From positions 62,001-126,000 of the forward strand of contig NZ_JAAGLT010000015.1 of NCBI RefSeq assembly GCF_010548275.1: DNA of 64,000 nucleotides, read 5' to 3'. The notes below the pieces were generated by a model, which was given only the letters and a program-made list of their open reading frames with translations, had not been told where the DNA came from and ran no database searches. Source of the stretch: Streptomyces sp. SID12488. GTDB taxonomy: Bacteria; Actinomycetota; Actinomycetes; Streptomycetales; Streptomycetaceae. Both the position numbers and the translations under genes were made by a program. Shown here piece by piece: positions 8,015 through 16,870 of the stretch (its first letter is position 1; every line of letters begins with the position of its first letter).

Positions 8015-9889
8015 ATGCCCACCAACAACAAGAAGAAGACCGCGTCAGCGCCCAGAGGGGCAGCCTCGTCCGAGGGCAAACTGATCGAGTCCCTGAAGCA
8101 GTACATCCGCGTACAGGGGCCGGATCTGCTCAAGGATCCAAACGTGTCGTCCGTCGGCATCGGCCAAAAGATCACGGGCGGCGCACGAGGGAAGCAGGTC
8201 GTGCTGCAGTTCACGGTCAAGAGCAAGGCTGAGCCGGAAGCACTCGAAGCCCTGGGCACGACCCGAATCCCGGCAACCATCACTGTCGACGGCAGAGAAG
8301 TGCCGACCGATGTCGTTGAACGGCGCTACGAGTCTCACTTCCGTGTGGTGCCCGAGGTCGCAAAGCCGGAGCGGAAGACCCATCTCAACCCGATCGCCCC
8401 GGGTGCGAGCGTTGGGGGCGTGACTGTCACGGCCGGCACCATCGGCTGCAAGGTGTTCGACAAGGCTGACGGCACCCCGTACGTACTGAGTAACTGGCAT
8501 GTACTACAGGGCCCAGACGGTGAGCCGGGCGAAGAAATCGTTCAGCCTGGTCGGTTCGACGACAACCAGATCTCCCACAACCACCTCGGTGTCCTGAAAC
8601 GATCCCACCTGGGCCCGGCCGGCGACTGCGCCGTAGCCACCATCGACAAGGGTCGTACCTTCGACCCCAAGATCTTGGAACTCGGCGTGGCGCCCGAGGA
8701 GTTGGGCGAGCCGGACCTGGGCGACAAGGTCATCAAGAGCGGACGCACGACGGGCGTCACTCACGGGATCGTCCGCCGCATCCACACCATGGCCAAGATC
8801 GACTATGGGGGCGACGTCGGCGAGAAGACCATCGGCTGCTTCGAGATCGGGCCTGACGACGAGCACCCGGCGGCGGACAAGCAGATCAGCATGGGCGGCG
8901 ACTCAGGTGCGGTCTGGCTGTTCAAGCAGAATGGCAGGCCGAGCAAGGTCATTGCAGGACTCCACTTTGGTGGTGAAAGCGCTGGCGAACCGGACGACCA
9001 TGCGCTGGCCTGTCTGTCGAGCTCGGTGTTCGAGAAACTCGACATCACCCTGCAGCAGCCGTCTCCCGAAGAAGTGCAGCCCCTCCAGGGCTACAACCCT
9101 GACTTCCTCGGCGAGCAGATCGACATCCCGCAGCTCACCGCAGAGATCAGCGGTGACGCCGTGCGGCTCAACGGCTCCGAGGCCATCCCTTACACGCACT
9201 TCTCGCTGACGCTCAGCAAGAAGCGACGTTTCCCGTTCTGGGTGGGGTGGAACATCGACGGCGGCAGCCTCAAGAGGCTCAGTCGGTCCGGCATCCCGTT
9301 CACCAAGGACCCGCGGCTACCCGCGAACGCCCAGGTTGGGAACGAGCTGTACGAGGCCAACCGCCTCGACCGCGGCCACATCGCACGCCGCGCGGATCTG
9401 CTGTGGGGCAGCCTGCCCGAGGCGCAGAAGGCGAACACCGACTCGTTCTTCTACACCAACATCACCCCGCAGATGGACGATTTCAACCAGAGCTCCAAGA
9501 ACGGGCTATGGGGCGAGCTGGAGGACGCAGTCTTCGCGGACGTCGATGTAGACGACCTCAAGGTCAGTGTCTTCGGTGGACCGGTCTTCCAGGACGACGA
9601 CCACGTCTACCGCGGCGTGAAGATCCCCCGAGAGTTCTGGAAGGTTATCGCCTTCGTAGAACATGGTGAATTGAAGGCCAAGGCCTTCCTGCTCACCCAG
9701 GACCTGGACCAGCTCGAAGCCTTGGACCTCAGCGAGTTCCGCGTCTTCCAGGTCACCCTCGACGAGATCGAGGCACGCGCCCACATTCGTTTCCCCACCG
9801 CTCTCCACAAGGGCGACCATCTGCTCGTACCCGAGTCGGTCGCTGAGCGGACGCCACTGACGAATCTGGGCGCCATCCACTGGGATTGA
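8015..9889 (+). CDS. trypsin-like serine protease fused to DNA/RNA non-specific endonuclease
   Basis: The 624-aa protein starts at the ATG giving MPTNNKKK, after a GAAAGGA about 13 nt upstream. Residues 1-120 form an N-terminal region of unknown type. Residues 135-345 are a chymotrypsin-fold protease with the triad visible as SNWHVL (His162), GDCAVA (Asp204) and GGDSGA (Ser297). Residues 375-624 are a DNA/RNA non-specific (NucA-like) endonuclease with the DRGH motif (LDRGHIARRAD, His455) and the downstream metal-binding Asn in YTNITPQ with FNQ. Both active sites look intact. There is no signal peptide, so it should act in the cytoplasm. The same two activities in one chain, inside a defence island, suggest a suicide effector whose nuclease is released or controlled by proteolysis. 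The family of such fusions is known, but the mechanism here is inference. Confidence 0.85.
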   Translation: MPTNNKKKTASAPRGAASSEGKLIESLKQYIRVQGPDLLKDPNVSSVGIGQKITGGARGKQVVLQFTVKSKAEPEALEALGTTRIPATITVDGREVPTDVVERRYESHFRVVPEVAKPERKTHLNPIAPGASVGGVTVTAGTIGCKVFDKADGTPYVLSNWHVLQGPDGEPGEEIVQPGRFDDNQISHNHLGVLKRSHLGPAGDCAVATIDKGRTFDPKILELGVAPEELGEPDLGDKVIKSGRTTGVTHGIVRRIHTMAKIDYGGDVGEKTIGCFEIGPDDEHPAADKQISMGGDSGAVWLFKQNGRPSKVIAGLHFGGESAGEPDDHALACLSSSVFEKLDITLQQPSPEEVQPLQGYNPDFLGEQIDIPQLTAEISGDAVRLNGSEAIPYTHFSLTLSKKRRFPFWVGWNIDGGSLKRLSRSGIPFTKDPRLPANAQVGNELYEANRLDRGHIARRADLLWGSLPEAQKANTDSFFYTNITPQMDDFNQSSKNGLWGELEDAVFADVDVDDLKVSVFGGPVFQDDDHVYRGVKIPREFWKVIAFVEHGELKAKAFLLTQDLDQLEALDLSEFRVFQVTLDEIEARAHIRFPTALHKGDHLLVPESVAERTPLTNLGAIHWD

Positions 9890-10247
9890 TCTGTCAACTC
9901 CACCAGAAGGGCGGACGCCAGGCATCGGTGTACTTCCGTCTGATCTAAGCGGCGGGGTACACCGATAGGGCCAGTTCGTATTAGACGTACCGGATTCAGC
10001 GGGGACAGGGGGCAGTGATGGCGACAGGTCCTACGTCACCCACCTGATCGAGGACGGCCACGACCACGCCTCCACCACGGCGATCCACTCCTCCGTCTCT
10101 TCCGACGTCCGCACCCGGTCTCGTCCACCGTGGCGCAGGAGCGGACGGCTACCCGAACGGCGGTTTCTTCCTATATGACACCGTTTTAGTCTGCCGAAAA
10201 GGGGAGCGGAGGCGCTCCGCCTCGGCGGACTGGGATCGGGAGGCTCC
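9890..10247. other. intergenic region
   Basis: No gene supported. Antisense frames here have arginine/serine-rich shuffled composition. It should contain the promoter of the following lipoprotein gene. Confidence 0.35.
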
Positions 10248-10955
10248 ATGCGCGGCCGGACGACTGGTTTCTGGAACAGACCGGGGGGCGTGCTTCTCGC
10301 ACTCGTTCTCTGCGCAGCAGCAGCCCTGCTGACCAGCTGCGGCTCCGGCGACGACTCCGATCCGCGCCCGGATACCGACGTGACCGCCCCGACGGCGGCG
10401 GAGGACGGGCAGGAGACGGAGCAGGAGAAGCAGGAGAGGCAGGAGAGGGAGAAGCGGGAGAGGGAGAAGGAGAAGGACGACGGGAGCTTCAACCGCGCGG
10501 GCCGGCTCTCCGACGGGTTCTCGGGCCACTGGCCGCAGAGCTACAAGAAGACGGTCACGAATCCGTCCTCCGAGACCTACGTGGGCACGCTCGAAGTCCT
10601 GGACTGCACACCGGGCGAGGAAAGCCGGCCCGCCATTCCGCCTAGCCAGAGCGTGACCGTGCCCGCCGGGGGCGAGGTCGCGCCGGAGTTCAGGTTCTCG
10701 GAGGAGGGCGGGAACTCGAAGTCAACCCGCCAGGTCTGCGCGACGCTCCGGAACGAGGCCGGGGTCGCCGACGAGGTCAGCGAGCCGATCTCTGCAGATC
10801 CCGTGCCGCCGCCCGGCGGGACCACCGGCGAAACGACCGGGGAGACAACCGGCGAAACGACGGGCGAAACCACTGGGGAAACGACCGGGGAAACCACGGG
10901 CGAGACCTCCGACGGGGGCACATCCGAAACCGGCGGATCCGATGACAACGGCTGA
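10248..10955 (+). CDS. lipoprotein with charged helix and GETT tandem repeat
   Basis: The 235-aa protein begins with a lipoprotein signal: basic N-terminus, hydrophobic core (VLLALVLCAAAALL) and lipobox LTSC, so it should be exported and lipid-anchored. After a short linker comes a very charged segment (residues about 55-80, repeats of QE, RE and KE). A small beta-rich domain (residues 95-180, with two Cys) follows, then seven copies of the tetrapeptide TGET before a Gly/Ser/Asp tail. It lies 24 bp upstream of a membrane protein gene on the same strand, probably co-transcribed. The domain is not recognised. Confidence 0.7.
   Translation: MRGRTTGFWNRPGGVLLALVLCAAAALLTSCGSGDDSDPRPDTDVTAPTAAEDGQETEQEKQERQEREKREREKEKDDGSFNRAGRLSDGFSGHWPQSYKKTVTNPSSETYVGTLEVLDCTPGEESRPAIPPSQSVTVPAGGEVAPEFRFSEEGGNSKSTRQVCATLRNEAGVADEVSEPISADPVPPPGGTTGETTGETTGETTGETTGETTGETTGETSDGGTSETGGSDDNG
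10821..10904 (+). repeat. seven 12-bp tandem repeats coding TGET
   Basis: Seven consecutive 12-bp units of the type ACSACCGGSGAR are present, in frame in the lipoprotein gene. Third-position variation between units keeps the tetrapeptide constant, so the protein repeat seems selected. It is not a CRISPR: there are no spacers. Confidence 0.8.
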
Positions 10956-10979
10956 GCCCGCCCACGCGAAGGGGGCCTT

Positions 10980-11852
10980 ATGACCGAAGCGGACTCCGAC
11001 AGCGGAACGCGCCCCTGGGGCAACTGGGTCGCGACCTTCGCCACACTGGCCGCCCCGACCACGTTCTTCGGCGCCCTGCTGCTCTACTTCGGCTTCGCCT
11101 ACACCGACGCTCTCTACGCGCACTTCGGCGTCGACGCTGCGACCCTCGGCTTCTCCACCCAGGAGTACGCACTGCGCAGTGCCGGGGCCCTCTACGTCCC
11201 CGCGGGCGCAGCGCTCACCGTCGCACTGGCCGGCGTTCTGGTCTACTACGCGGCACGCATGCTGGGAAACCGGGACGCGCCCCTGCCGTCGGGGAGCCGG
11301 CTGGCGCCGTATGCGGTCTCGGCCTGCGGCCTGGTCATGTTCATCCTGGGCGTGCTCGGCGGTTTCGCTGTGTGGCGTGCCGGAGCGATGGATACCCCGC
11401 TGCTGATCGGCGGCGGTCTGGTGCTTGTCGTGTTCGGTAGGGCCCTGTCGTTCAAGCTCACCGGCGCTGGCTACCCGGTAGCACGCGAGCGGCTGGCGCT
11501 CGCCCTCGTCGCCGCGCTGGTCGGCCTATCCTGCTTCTGGGCGGTGCACGCGTACGCGAAGAGGCACGGCGCCGACGACGCTCGGTACCTGGCGCGGCAC
11601 CTGTGGCTGCGTCCCGCGGTGACCGTCGATACGGCGGAGCGCCTGTACTTTCCCCCTCGACAGGTACGCGAGATGACCCTGCCGGTCAGCAATCCCCCGC
11701 AGCGGTTCCGGTACCGATACGAGGGGCTGCGGCTCCTCGCGGAGGTCAAGGACCGCATGTTCCTCATCCCCGAGGACTGGGCGAAGACGGGTGGCCGCGT
11801 GCTCGTCGTGCCAGCGGATGGCGCGGTGCGCGTCGCCTTCCGATCGGGCTGA
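10980..11852 (+). CDS. multi-pass membrane protein of unknown function
   Basis: The 290-aa protein has about five hydrophobic segments: around residues 18-40, 62-92, 105-130, 138-150 and 165-185. A C-terminal soluble domain of about 100 residues follows (VTVDTAERLYFPPRQV, then GGRVLVVPADGAVRVAF). The ATG follows the lipoprotein stop by 24 bp with GGGGGC upstream. The surface lipoprotein and this membrane protein probably form a unit. No family recognised. Confidence 0.65.
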   Translation: MTEADSDSGTRPWGNWVATFATLAAPTTFFGALLLYFGFAYTDALYAHFGVDAATLGFSTQEYALRSAGALYVPAGAALTVALAGVLVYYAARMLGNRDAPLPSGSRLAPYAVSACGLVMFILGVLGGFAVWRAGAMDTPLLIGGGLVLVVFGRALSFKLTGAGYPVARERLALALVAALVGLSCFWAVHAYAKRHGADDARYLARHLWLRPAVTVDTAERLYFPPRQVREMTLPVSNPPQRFRYRYEGLRLLAEVKDRMFLIPEDWAKTGGRVLVVPADGAVRVAFRSG

Positions 11853-12183
11853 GGAATCCGCGGTGGCCGTGGCCCGCAGTCCGAGCGTTTCTCCCATGCC
11901 CTGGTCCTTGAGACTAGGACCGCCGCGGCTCCGGGGCGAACTACGCCTCTTTGCTTTGCCTGCGGGACCGTTCTCCAGGGCCAAGGTGAAGGAACGGGCT
12001 AACTCAATGTCATCGCACGTCAGAGCTGGCAGGACGCGCCACGAATGGCCTGCCAGCTTCATGCTGTCACCAATGGTCCCCGGTCCGGCGCGTCCGCTTG
12101 AATTCCCGGTGTCGGCGCCAGCAGTTCGGCTGATGCTGCCGCCGACACGGCGGGCCCTCGTCAAGTTGGCAGCTCAGGGGCAA
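11853..12183. other. intergenic region, possibly decayed coding DNA
   Basis: A leftward frame here translates as VLPALTCDDIELARSFTLAL and similar stretches that look protein-like but have no credible start or end, so it may be a gene remnant. Nothing else is visible. Confidence 0.3.
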
Positions 12184-12513
12184 TCAGTGAGCGACCTCGT
12201 ACTTCTCGATCACGTCACGAGGTACCCGGCCGCGGGCATTGACGTCAAGGCCCGCGCTCTTGGCCCATTCACGTACCTTGATGGGGTCCGGGCCATCAGT
12301 CCGCTTGCTGCTACCACGGTGACGAGGTGCGCTGCCCGACTTGCGGCCGACCTTGAGGAAGGGCGCCAGGGCATCCAGTAGTAGCTGGTGGCTGTCAGGA
12401 TTGAGGTCAATTTCGTAGCTGACACCATCGAGGCTGAAAGTGTGGGTAGCGATGTCCTCACCCTCGGTGTCCGTTAGATCGTCGGTGAAGACGGTTACAG
12501 TGCGCTGAACCAT
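12184..12513 (-). CDS. Lsr2-like nucleoid-associated protein
   Basis: The 109-aa protein has the two-part layout of Lsr2. The N-terminal dimerisation beta-sheet domain begins MVQRTVTVFTDDL and contains SLDGVSYEIDLN. The C-terminal DNA-binding domain contains IKVREWAKSAGLDVNARGRVP, where the RGR hook inserts into the minor groove of AT-rich DNA. Lsr2 silences horizontally acquired genes, and a copy on a mobile island may silence or tune its own cargo. The ATG at 12513 has AAAGAGGAAA upstream, so I prefer it to the upstream in-frame start. It stands alone and is divergent from the methyltransferase gene. Confidence 0.88.
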   Translation of the reverse strand: MVQRTVTVFTDDLTDTEGEDIATHTFSLDGVSYEIDLNPDSHQLLLDALAPFLKVGRKSGSAPRHRGSSKRTDGPDPIKVREWAKSAGLDVNARGRVPRDVIEKYEVAH

Positions 12514-12944
12514 AGGAATTTCCTCTTTCAAGTTGGACTGTAAGAAGTCTAATAGGCCGAGGGCTCAACTTCGCCATCAGTGTGGGGCATGACTTGTCGT
12601 CAAGGCTGGCATGTCGCGCGAGCGGTACATGCCGAAAGAGTCCTATTCGTTGCGAACTGAACGAGCGGACGGGCCCAGTTCGCTTCAAATTGATACTCTT
12701 CTCGACGGCCGCGTACTAGCGTTAGAGTTAACGGAAGATTCGGATCGGCTGACTCAGAATTGGTCCAGTTCTTTCCGTGGGTTCGTGCTATGGCTGGCGC
12801 TTCAAGCTGGACTGCATCACAGACCATGCAGTGGGTTACGCCTACCTCTGTTGGCGCGTGGCCGGCGTGCGGAGCGGCCACCCAGAGGATGCTCGGTTGG
12901 AAGTGAGCTTCGCTTCTGTCAGACCAAGCGTCTAGGCTGCGCCT
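12514..12944. other. intergenic region between divergent lsr2-like and methyltransferase genes
   Basis: No supported gene. This stretch is less GC-rich than its surroundings and should hold promoters for both genes, possibly as an Lsr2 target. No clear operator repeat seen. Confidence 0.35.
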
Positions 12945-13961
12945 GTGGTTCAGCAGCTAGAGATGGTCTATGAGTCAGCCCCCGCGGTGGATGAGTCGGC
13001 GGAGGGAGACGGGCAAGTGCAGCTGATGCACGGTGACGCCTACGACCTGATGGAGAAGTTGGAGCCAGAGTCCATCGATCTGTTGATCACCTCTCCGCCC
13101 TACTGGGGCTTGCGGTCGTACGGCCAAAAGCACAACGAGGACATCCTCAAAGAGTGGCTGGCCGAGGACGAGTCACGAGAACAGACGGACGTGCCGTCGT
13201 ACGACTGGTACCGCAACCACGGTGGCGTGCTGGGTCTGGAGCCCTTGCCCGAGTGGTACATCGCTCATCTCGTCGAGATCTTGCAGCGTGGCGCAGCTGC
13301 CCTGAAGGCTGGCGGCAGCATGTGGATCAACATCGGTGACACCTACTTCGCTCGTTGGTCCAGCATCCGCCACGACGGCCGGCAGGGTCTGGGTGACAAC
13401 CCGCGCTCCCGGCGCCGCACTCCCATGGGTGGCTATCGCCAGGAGAAGCAGTTGCTGCTGGTCCCTACCCGCTTCGCCATCGCCATGCAGGAGAAGCGGT
13501 GGATCGTGCGCAACGACCTCATCTGGCACAAGCCGAACGTGCCGCCGCGGCCCGAGAAGGACCGACTGCGCCTCGGACATGAGCACTTCTTTCACTTCGT
13601 GAAGCGGGCCAAAGAAGGCCGTCCGAAGTACTACTACGACATGAGCAAGGTCGAGCCAGGCGCTCTGGACGTGGTGAAGACGATGGCTCGATCTGGCTCG
13701 GACGGTCACTCGGCGACCTTCCCGGAAGATCTGATTACGCCTCGCATCCTCAGCTCCTGCCCGCCAGGCGGAACGGTCCTTGATCCGTTCTGTGGCACAG
13801 GGCGGTCGCTGTCCGTGGCTGCGAAGTATGGTCGGCTCGGCATCGGCTTCGAGTTGCACGAGCCGTTCCACCAAGCGGCGACAGCCAACGTGGCCAAGGC
13901 CGTGAAGGCAAGCCAGCCAGTCAAGCCCACGACGAAGAGCAAGAGGAAGACGGAGGAATAG
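12945..13961 (+). CDS. DNA (N4-cytosine/N6-adenine) methyltransferase of an R-M system
   Basis: This 338-aa amino-methyltransferase has the beta-class order: catalytic motif IV TSPPYWG comes first (about residue 48) and the AdoMet-binding motif DPFCGTG last (about residue 280). The SPPYW form is common in N4-cytosine enzymes. A third landmark is the NDLIWHKPN helix after motif IV. The GTG start (VVQQLEM) is listed, but ATG at 12963 is also possible. The next gene, a NotI-like endonuclease, begins immediately after the stop with GGAGG inside the end of this gene. The pair is therefore a type II restriction-modification operon in which this enzyme protects host DNA. Confidence 0.9.
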   Translation: MVQQLEMVYESAPAVDESAEGDGQVQLMHGDAYDLMEKLEPESIDLLITSPPYWGLRSYGQKHNEDILKEWLAEDESREQTDVPSYDWYRNHGGVLGLEPLPEWYIAHLVEILQRGAAALKAGGSMWINIGDTYFARWSSIRHDGRQGLGDNPRSRRRTPMGGYRQEKQLLLVPTRFAIAMQEKRWIVRNDLIWHKPNVPPRPEKDRLRLGHEHFFHFVKRAKEGRPKYYYDMSKVEPGALDVVKTMARSGSDGHSATFPEDLITPRILSSCPPGGTVLDPFCGTGRSLSVAAKYGRLGIGFELHEPFHQAATANVAKAVKASQPVKPTTKSKRKTEE

Positions 13962-15158
13962 TTGTCCGGGGGGACCATCCCAAAGCAGAAGCAGAAGAAA
14001 GAGCCCAACAACTTCATCGGCGAATGGTTCGGCCATCGGGTCTACCCGGTAGTTGCCCAGACGGCAGAGAGCCTTTACGACCAGGAGCACCAGCGGTGTC
14101 CGTTCTTGACGATCGTCAAAGGCGAGGACACCTCATGTACGAAGCGGGAGGCATCGAAGGGCGTCTGCTCGATCAGCAGCACCAGTAACGGGGTGCGGCA
14201 AGACTGGTTGGTGTGTCCCCACCGAGCTCTCGACACCTCGATGCTTGAGTCAGCAGCTCACCGTCTGTTCGGCTTCGCCGAAGGCGCAGACGTCGAGGTT
14301 TTAGCCGCCACAGTTTTGGACCACAAGGAGACGGCTGAAGCGGTTCGCGAGCGGGTCGCGGCTGGTCTGCCCACCATCGTGTACTTCCAGGAGAAGCTGG
14401 GTGGCGAGATCGGGATCAGCGCCGGCCACCGCTCGCCGGAGTTGTCGTTCGACGCGACGATGATCGAGTTGGTGGCCGACGAGCAGGGCAAGCTCTGCCT
14501 TGGCCGGTACGGCATCTTTGAGATCCAGACCATGGACTTCCACGGCGGGTACAGCAAGGCCGTGGCTAACCTCAACGCCGCGCTGCACATGCACCAAGAG
14601 GGGTTCGGCGATGCGGTCAGCGAGAAGCCGTGGTGGCTGGCGGAGAAGGTCGAAGGGCCGAACATCGCCAACGTCTTCAAGCGCACCTTCTACCAGATGA
14701 TGTTCAAGTTCCAGCTCGGTGCGGATGATTCGTCGGCCGGCTGTATCTTCGCCATCCCGCGCTCGGTCTGGGACAGCTGGCAGCGGCACCTCGGCAGGCC
14801 CGAGTTGATCGACTATGAAGACGGCACTTGGCGCCTGATGAAGCCTGACCACGAGCCGGTTGAGAATCCACCAGCGTGGATCTATGTCTTCGACACCGAA
14901 CTGTCCGAGACAGAGACTCCGAACTCGTTGAAGCTGTGGCGAATCATTGGCACCGATGCAGCCACGCTGAGCTACTACGCGTTGGAGGTGTCTCCGGACG
15001 CGGCTCTGAAAGACGGCACCGCAACGGACAAGCTCCAGCTGTCTATGAAGAGCCGGCTGGGCGAGTTCTTGCCGGAGTTGAAGCCGCCGCGGCCCCCACG
15101 CAAGAAGGCGATGAAGAAGGTCGTGGCCAAGCCGCCCAAGACAGAAACGCTGCTCTAA
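13962..15158 (+). CDS. NotI-like type II restriction endonuclease
   Basis: The 398-aa protein starts at a TTG directly after the methyltransferase stop, with GGAGG 7-12 nt upstream. Four cysteines in the N-terminal part (CPFL, SCTK, GVCS, VCPH) match the metal-binding fold of NotI. The central LSFDATMIEL and FEIQTMD segments fit the NotI-type active site, an Asp followed by E-x-Q in place of E-x-K. It cleaves unmethylated foreign DNA, and the partner methyltransferase is upstream. The exact recognition sequence cannot be read from the protein. A GC-only 8-bp site like that of NotI would be frequent in such a host, so tight methylation is expected. The operon ends at the strong hairpin at 15193-15233. 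Confidence 0.82.
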   Translation: MSGGTIPKQKQKKEPNNFIGEWFGHRVYPVVAQTAESLYDQEHQRCPFLTIVKGEDTSCTKREASKGVCSISSTSNGVRQDWLVCPHRALDTSMLESAAHRLFGFAEGADVEVLAATVLDHKETAEAVRERVAAGLPTIVYFQEKLGGEIGISAGHRSPELSFDATMIELVADEQGKLCLGRYGIFEIQTMDFHGGYSKAVANLNAALHMHQEGFGDAVSEKPWWLAEKVEGPNIANVFKRTFYQMMFKFQLGADDSSAGCIFAIPRSVWDSWQRHLGRPELIDYEDGTWRLMKPDHEPVENPPAWIYVFDTELSETETPNSLKLWRIIGTDAATLSYYALEVSPDAALKDGTATDKLQLSMKSRLGEFLPELKPPRPPRKKAMKKVVAKPPKTETLL

Positions 15159-15192
15159 CGGCCAGGTGGCATCGAGTAGATGTTCACCTACT

Positions 15193-15233
15193 CGACGAGA
15201 GCAGCAGATCGTCCGTGACTGCTGCTCTCGTCG
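15193..15233 (+). terminator. 15-bp stem terminator after R-M operon
   Basis: The sequences at 15193-15207 and 15219-15233 are perfect reverse complements (CGACGAGAGCAGCAG) around an 11-nt loop. They lie 35 bp past the endonuclease stop. There is no T tract, which is usual in Streptomyces. Confidence 0.8.
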
Positions 15234-15699
15234 GGCCCGATGTACTGCCGTGCCACTGCCAACGTCGCGTTCATGACGCTCTCGGTCTCTGCGGGTCAGG
15301 CTGTCGATCTACGAGTGCAGCCAGTTGACGAGGTTCTGGATCGCATCGAACGGTGGTGCCTGCCGGGCTCGATTCGACTCCGGTCAGGCCACCACCTTCC
15401 AACAGTCGCCTCCCGGGCCTGGCCTTCGCACTCATCGATGACTGGGCACGGCCTACCCGGTGGCGAGGGCCACACCCATGGAGCCCGTGTTGCTTGTTGT
15501 CCGCTGGCAGCGGTCGGACGCTGCTACACCTCCGGACCCAGCCAGGCTCATCGGGACTCATTGGAAGGCCTAGGCCGCAGTCCGTAGCATTTGCACGGAC
15601 CAGCAGCCACGCCCACAGTGGTAGGGAAGGGCTTGCCGCTCGGATCAGCGCCAAAGGATTCGCGCAGCTAAGAAGCCCACCGAAGGTAGGTGCGTTGCC
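15234..15699. other. intergenic region
   Basis: No supported gene. Open frames on either strand have Arg/Ser/Pro-rich shuffled composition and no ribosome binding site. The promoter of the following two-gene unit should be at its right end. Confidence 0.35.
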
Positions 15700-15930
15700 A
15701 TGCGAATCGTTTCTCGCAAAGAGTTTGAGCATGACCCCGTCCATCAGGTGAGGATCGCGTTCAAGAGCGAGGAGCCCACTCTGATCGGTGACCAGGGTGG
15801 CCAACAGATGATTCTGGGAGTCAACACTTCCACTGATATGCCGCCGGTGGATGCGGAAGAAGCCAACCAACTTCCGACCGAGCGCGAGTTCGCCTTGGGT
15901 AACGAGGAGGCGGAGGAATGGCTTCGCTAG
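15700..15930 (+). CDS. small hypothetical protein (76 aa), overlaps next gene
   Basis: The ATG at 15700 (GAAGG upstream) starts a 76-aa soluble acidic protein (KEFEHDPVHQVRIAF, TEREFALGNEEAEEWL). Its end overlaps the next gene by 13 bp, so the two are translationally coupled. No family recognised. Its position as a small first partner resembles an antitoxin, immunity or precursor role, none of which is proven. Confidence 0.6.
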   Translation: MRIVSRKEFEHDPVHQVRIAFKSEEPTLIGDQGGQQMILGVNTSTDMPPVDAEEANQLPTEREFALGNEEAEEWLR

Positions 15931-16811
15931 ACGAACCGAGCGGCGACTCAGTGCCGTCACGCGAATCTACGAGTAAACCCCGTCTTCTTAAGTCAGTCCC
16001 ACGCTCCCTGGCTGATGGAAAGGTGCGAAGTTTCCCCGGCTACGACGACTATGTGCAGTGGCTTATCGAAGACGGCCAGATCGAATCACCTGATGATTTG
16101 GCCGCTCGTTCTGATCTGGTCAGCAACATCCTCTATAACTGGATCAGCCAGGGTCAATCCTCTTGTCTGTTCGCAAGTAGCCTCGCTAAAAAATTTGACC
16201 GCGCCAACTGGAAATCCGCCTGCATTCCCGGTCGTGTCAATTCGCAACTCTTGCGCCGTGACGTCGCTAACCTTCTCGACGCAGTGGAAGACTCTACTGA
16301 AGCCATCCAGATCATATTCCCCTATGTAGACTCACTTGAGTGCTTGATCGAGTTGATCAACGACCTTTGTGAATCTGAACGATGGTGGTGGGAGAAGATC
16401 ACAGAGGATCAAGATGGAAATCCGACAGCGGAGGATGAAATCATCGTTGGTCTTCGATATGTACTCTTGGGTGAGCAGCACGAAAGCTGGACACTAGGGT
16501 TCGCTCCATTTGATTTCATGCCCTTCACTCGGCAGGCTCCACATACGGCACTCGTGCTGCGTGCAAACAGTCACAAACGCGTTTCCAAGGATGTCCCTGG
16601 ACCCAACGGAATGCTGGCAGTTCACCTTGCCGACATGGACTCATTGCTAACTACTGTCGCACACAAGAACATGACTAAAGAGACCAATAAGAACAAGGGA
16701 AGGATCTTGAACGGCGAAATGGCGCACGCCGCACGAGGCCGGGTCACGTTCAGACTCCCAGCTTCGGCCGCTCCGAGCTTGTGCTCCCCGGGCTGGCTCG
16801 CCGAGAAGTAA
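15918..16811 (+). CDS. uncharacterised 297-aa protein coupled to the 76-aa gene
   Basis: The gene overlaps the preceding small gene by 13 bp. The protein is soluble with no membrane segment. Distinctive stretches are CLFASSLAKKFDR, a Trp-rich ESERWWWEKI, and a strand-rich core SWTLGFAPFDFMPFTRQAPHTALVLR. The last has a distant feel of the YqcI/YcgG family, but I cannot establish it. Codon use is less GC-biased than the host core (many A/T third positions), which indicates transfer. Function unknown. Confidence 0.6.
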   Translation: MASLDEPSGDSVPSRESTSKPRLLKSVPRSLADGKVRSFPGYDDYVQWLIEDGQIESPDDLAARSDLVSNILYNWISQGQSSCLFASSLAKKFDRANWKSACIPGRVNSQLLRRDVANLLDAVEDSTEAIQIIFPYVDSLECLIELINDLCESERWWWEKITEDQDGNPTAEDEIIVGLRYVLLGEQHESWTLGFAPFDFMPFTRQAPHTALVLRANSHKRVSKDVPGPNGMLAVHLADMDSLLTTVAHKNMTKETNKNKGRILNGEMAHAARGRVTFRLPASAAPSLCSPGWLAEK

Positions 16812-16870
16812 AGACCTCCTGAGGCGCGTGCCCCAAGAGGTGATATTTCTGACTACCGGATAAGTTCCCG

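Noticed and set aside
10821..10904. Tandem repeats as a possible CRISPR array
   Set aside because: Units are contiguous 12-mers without spacers and are in frame in a protein gene.
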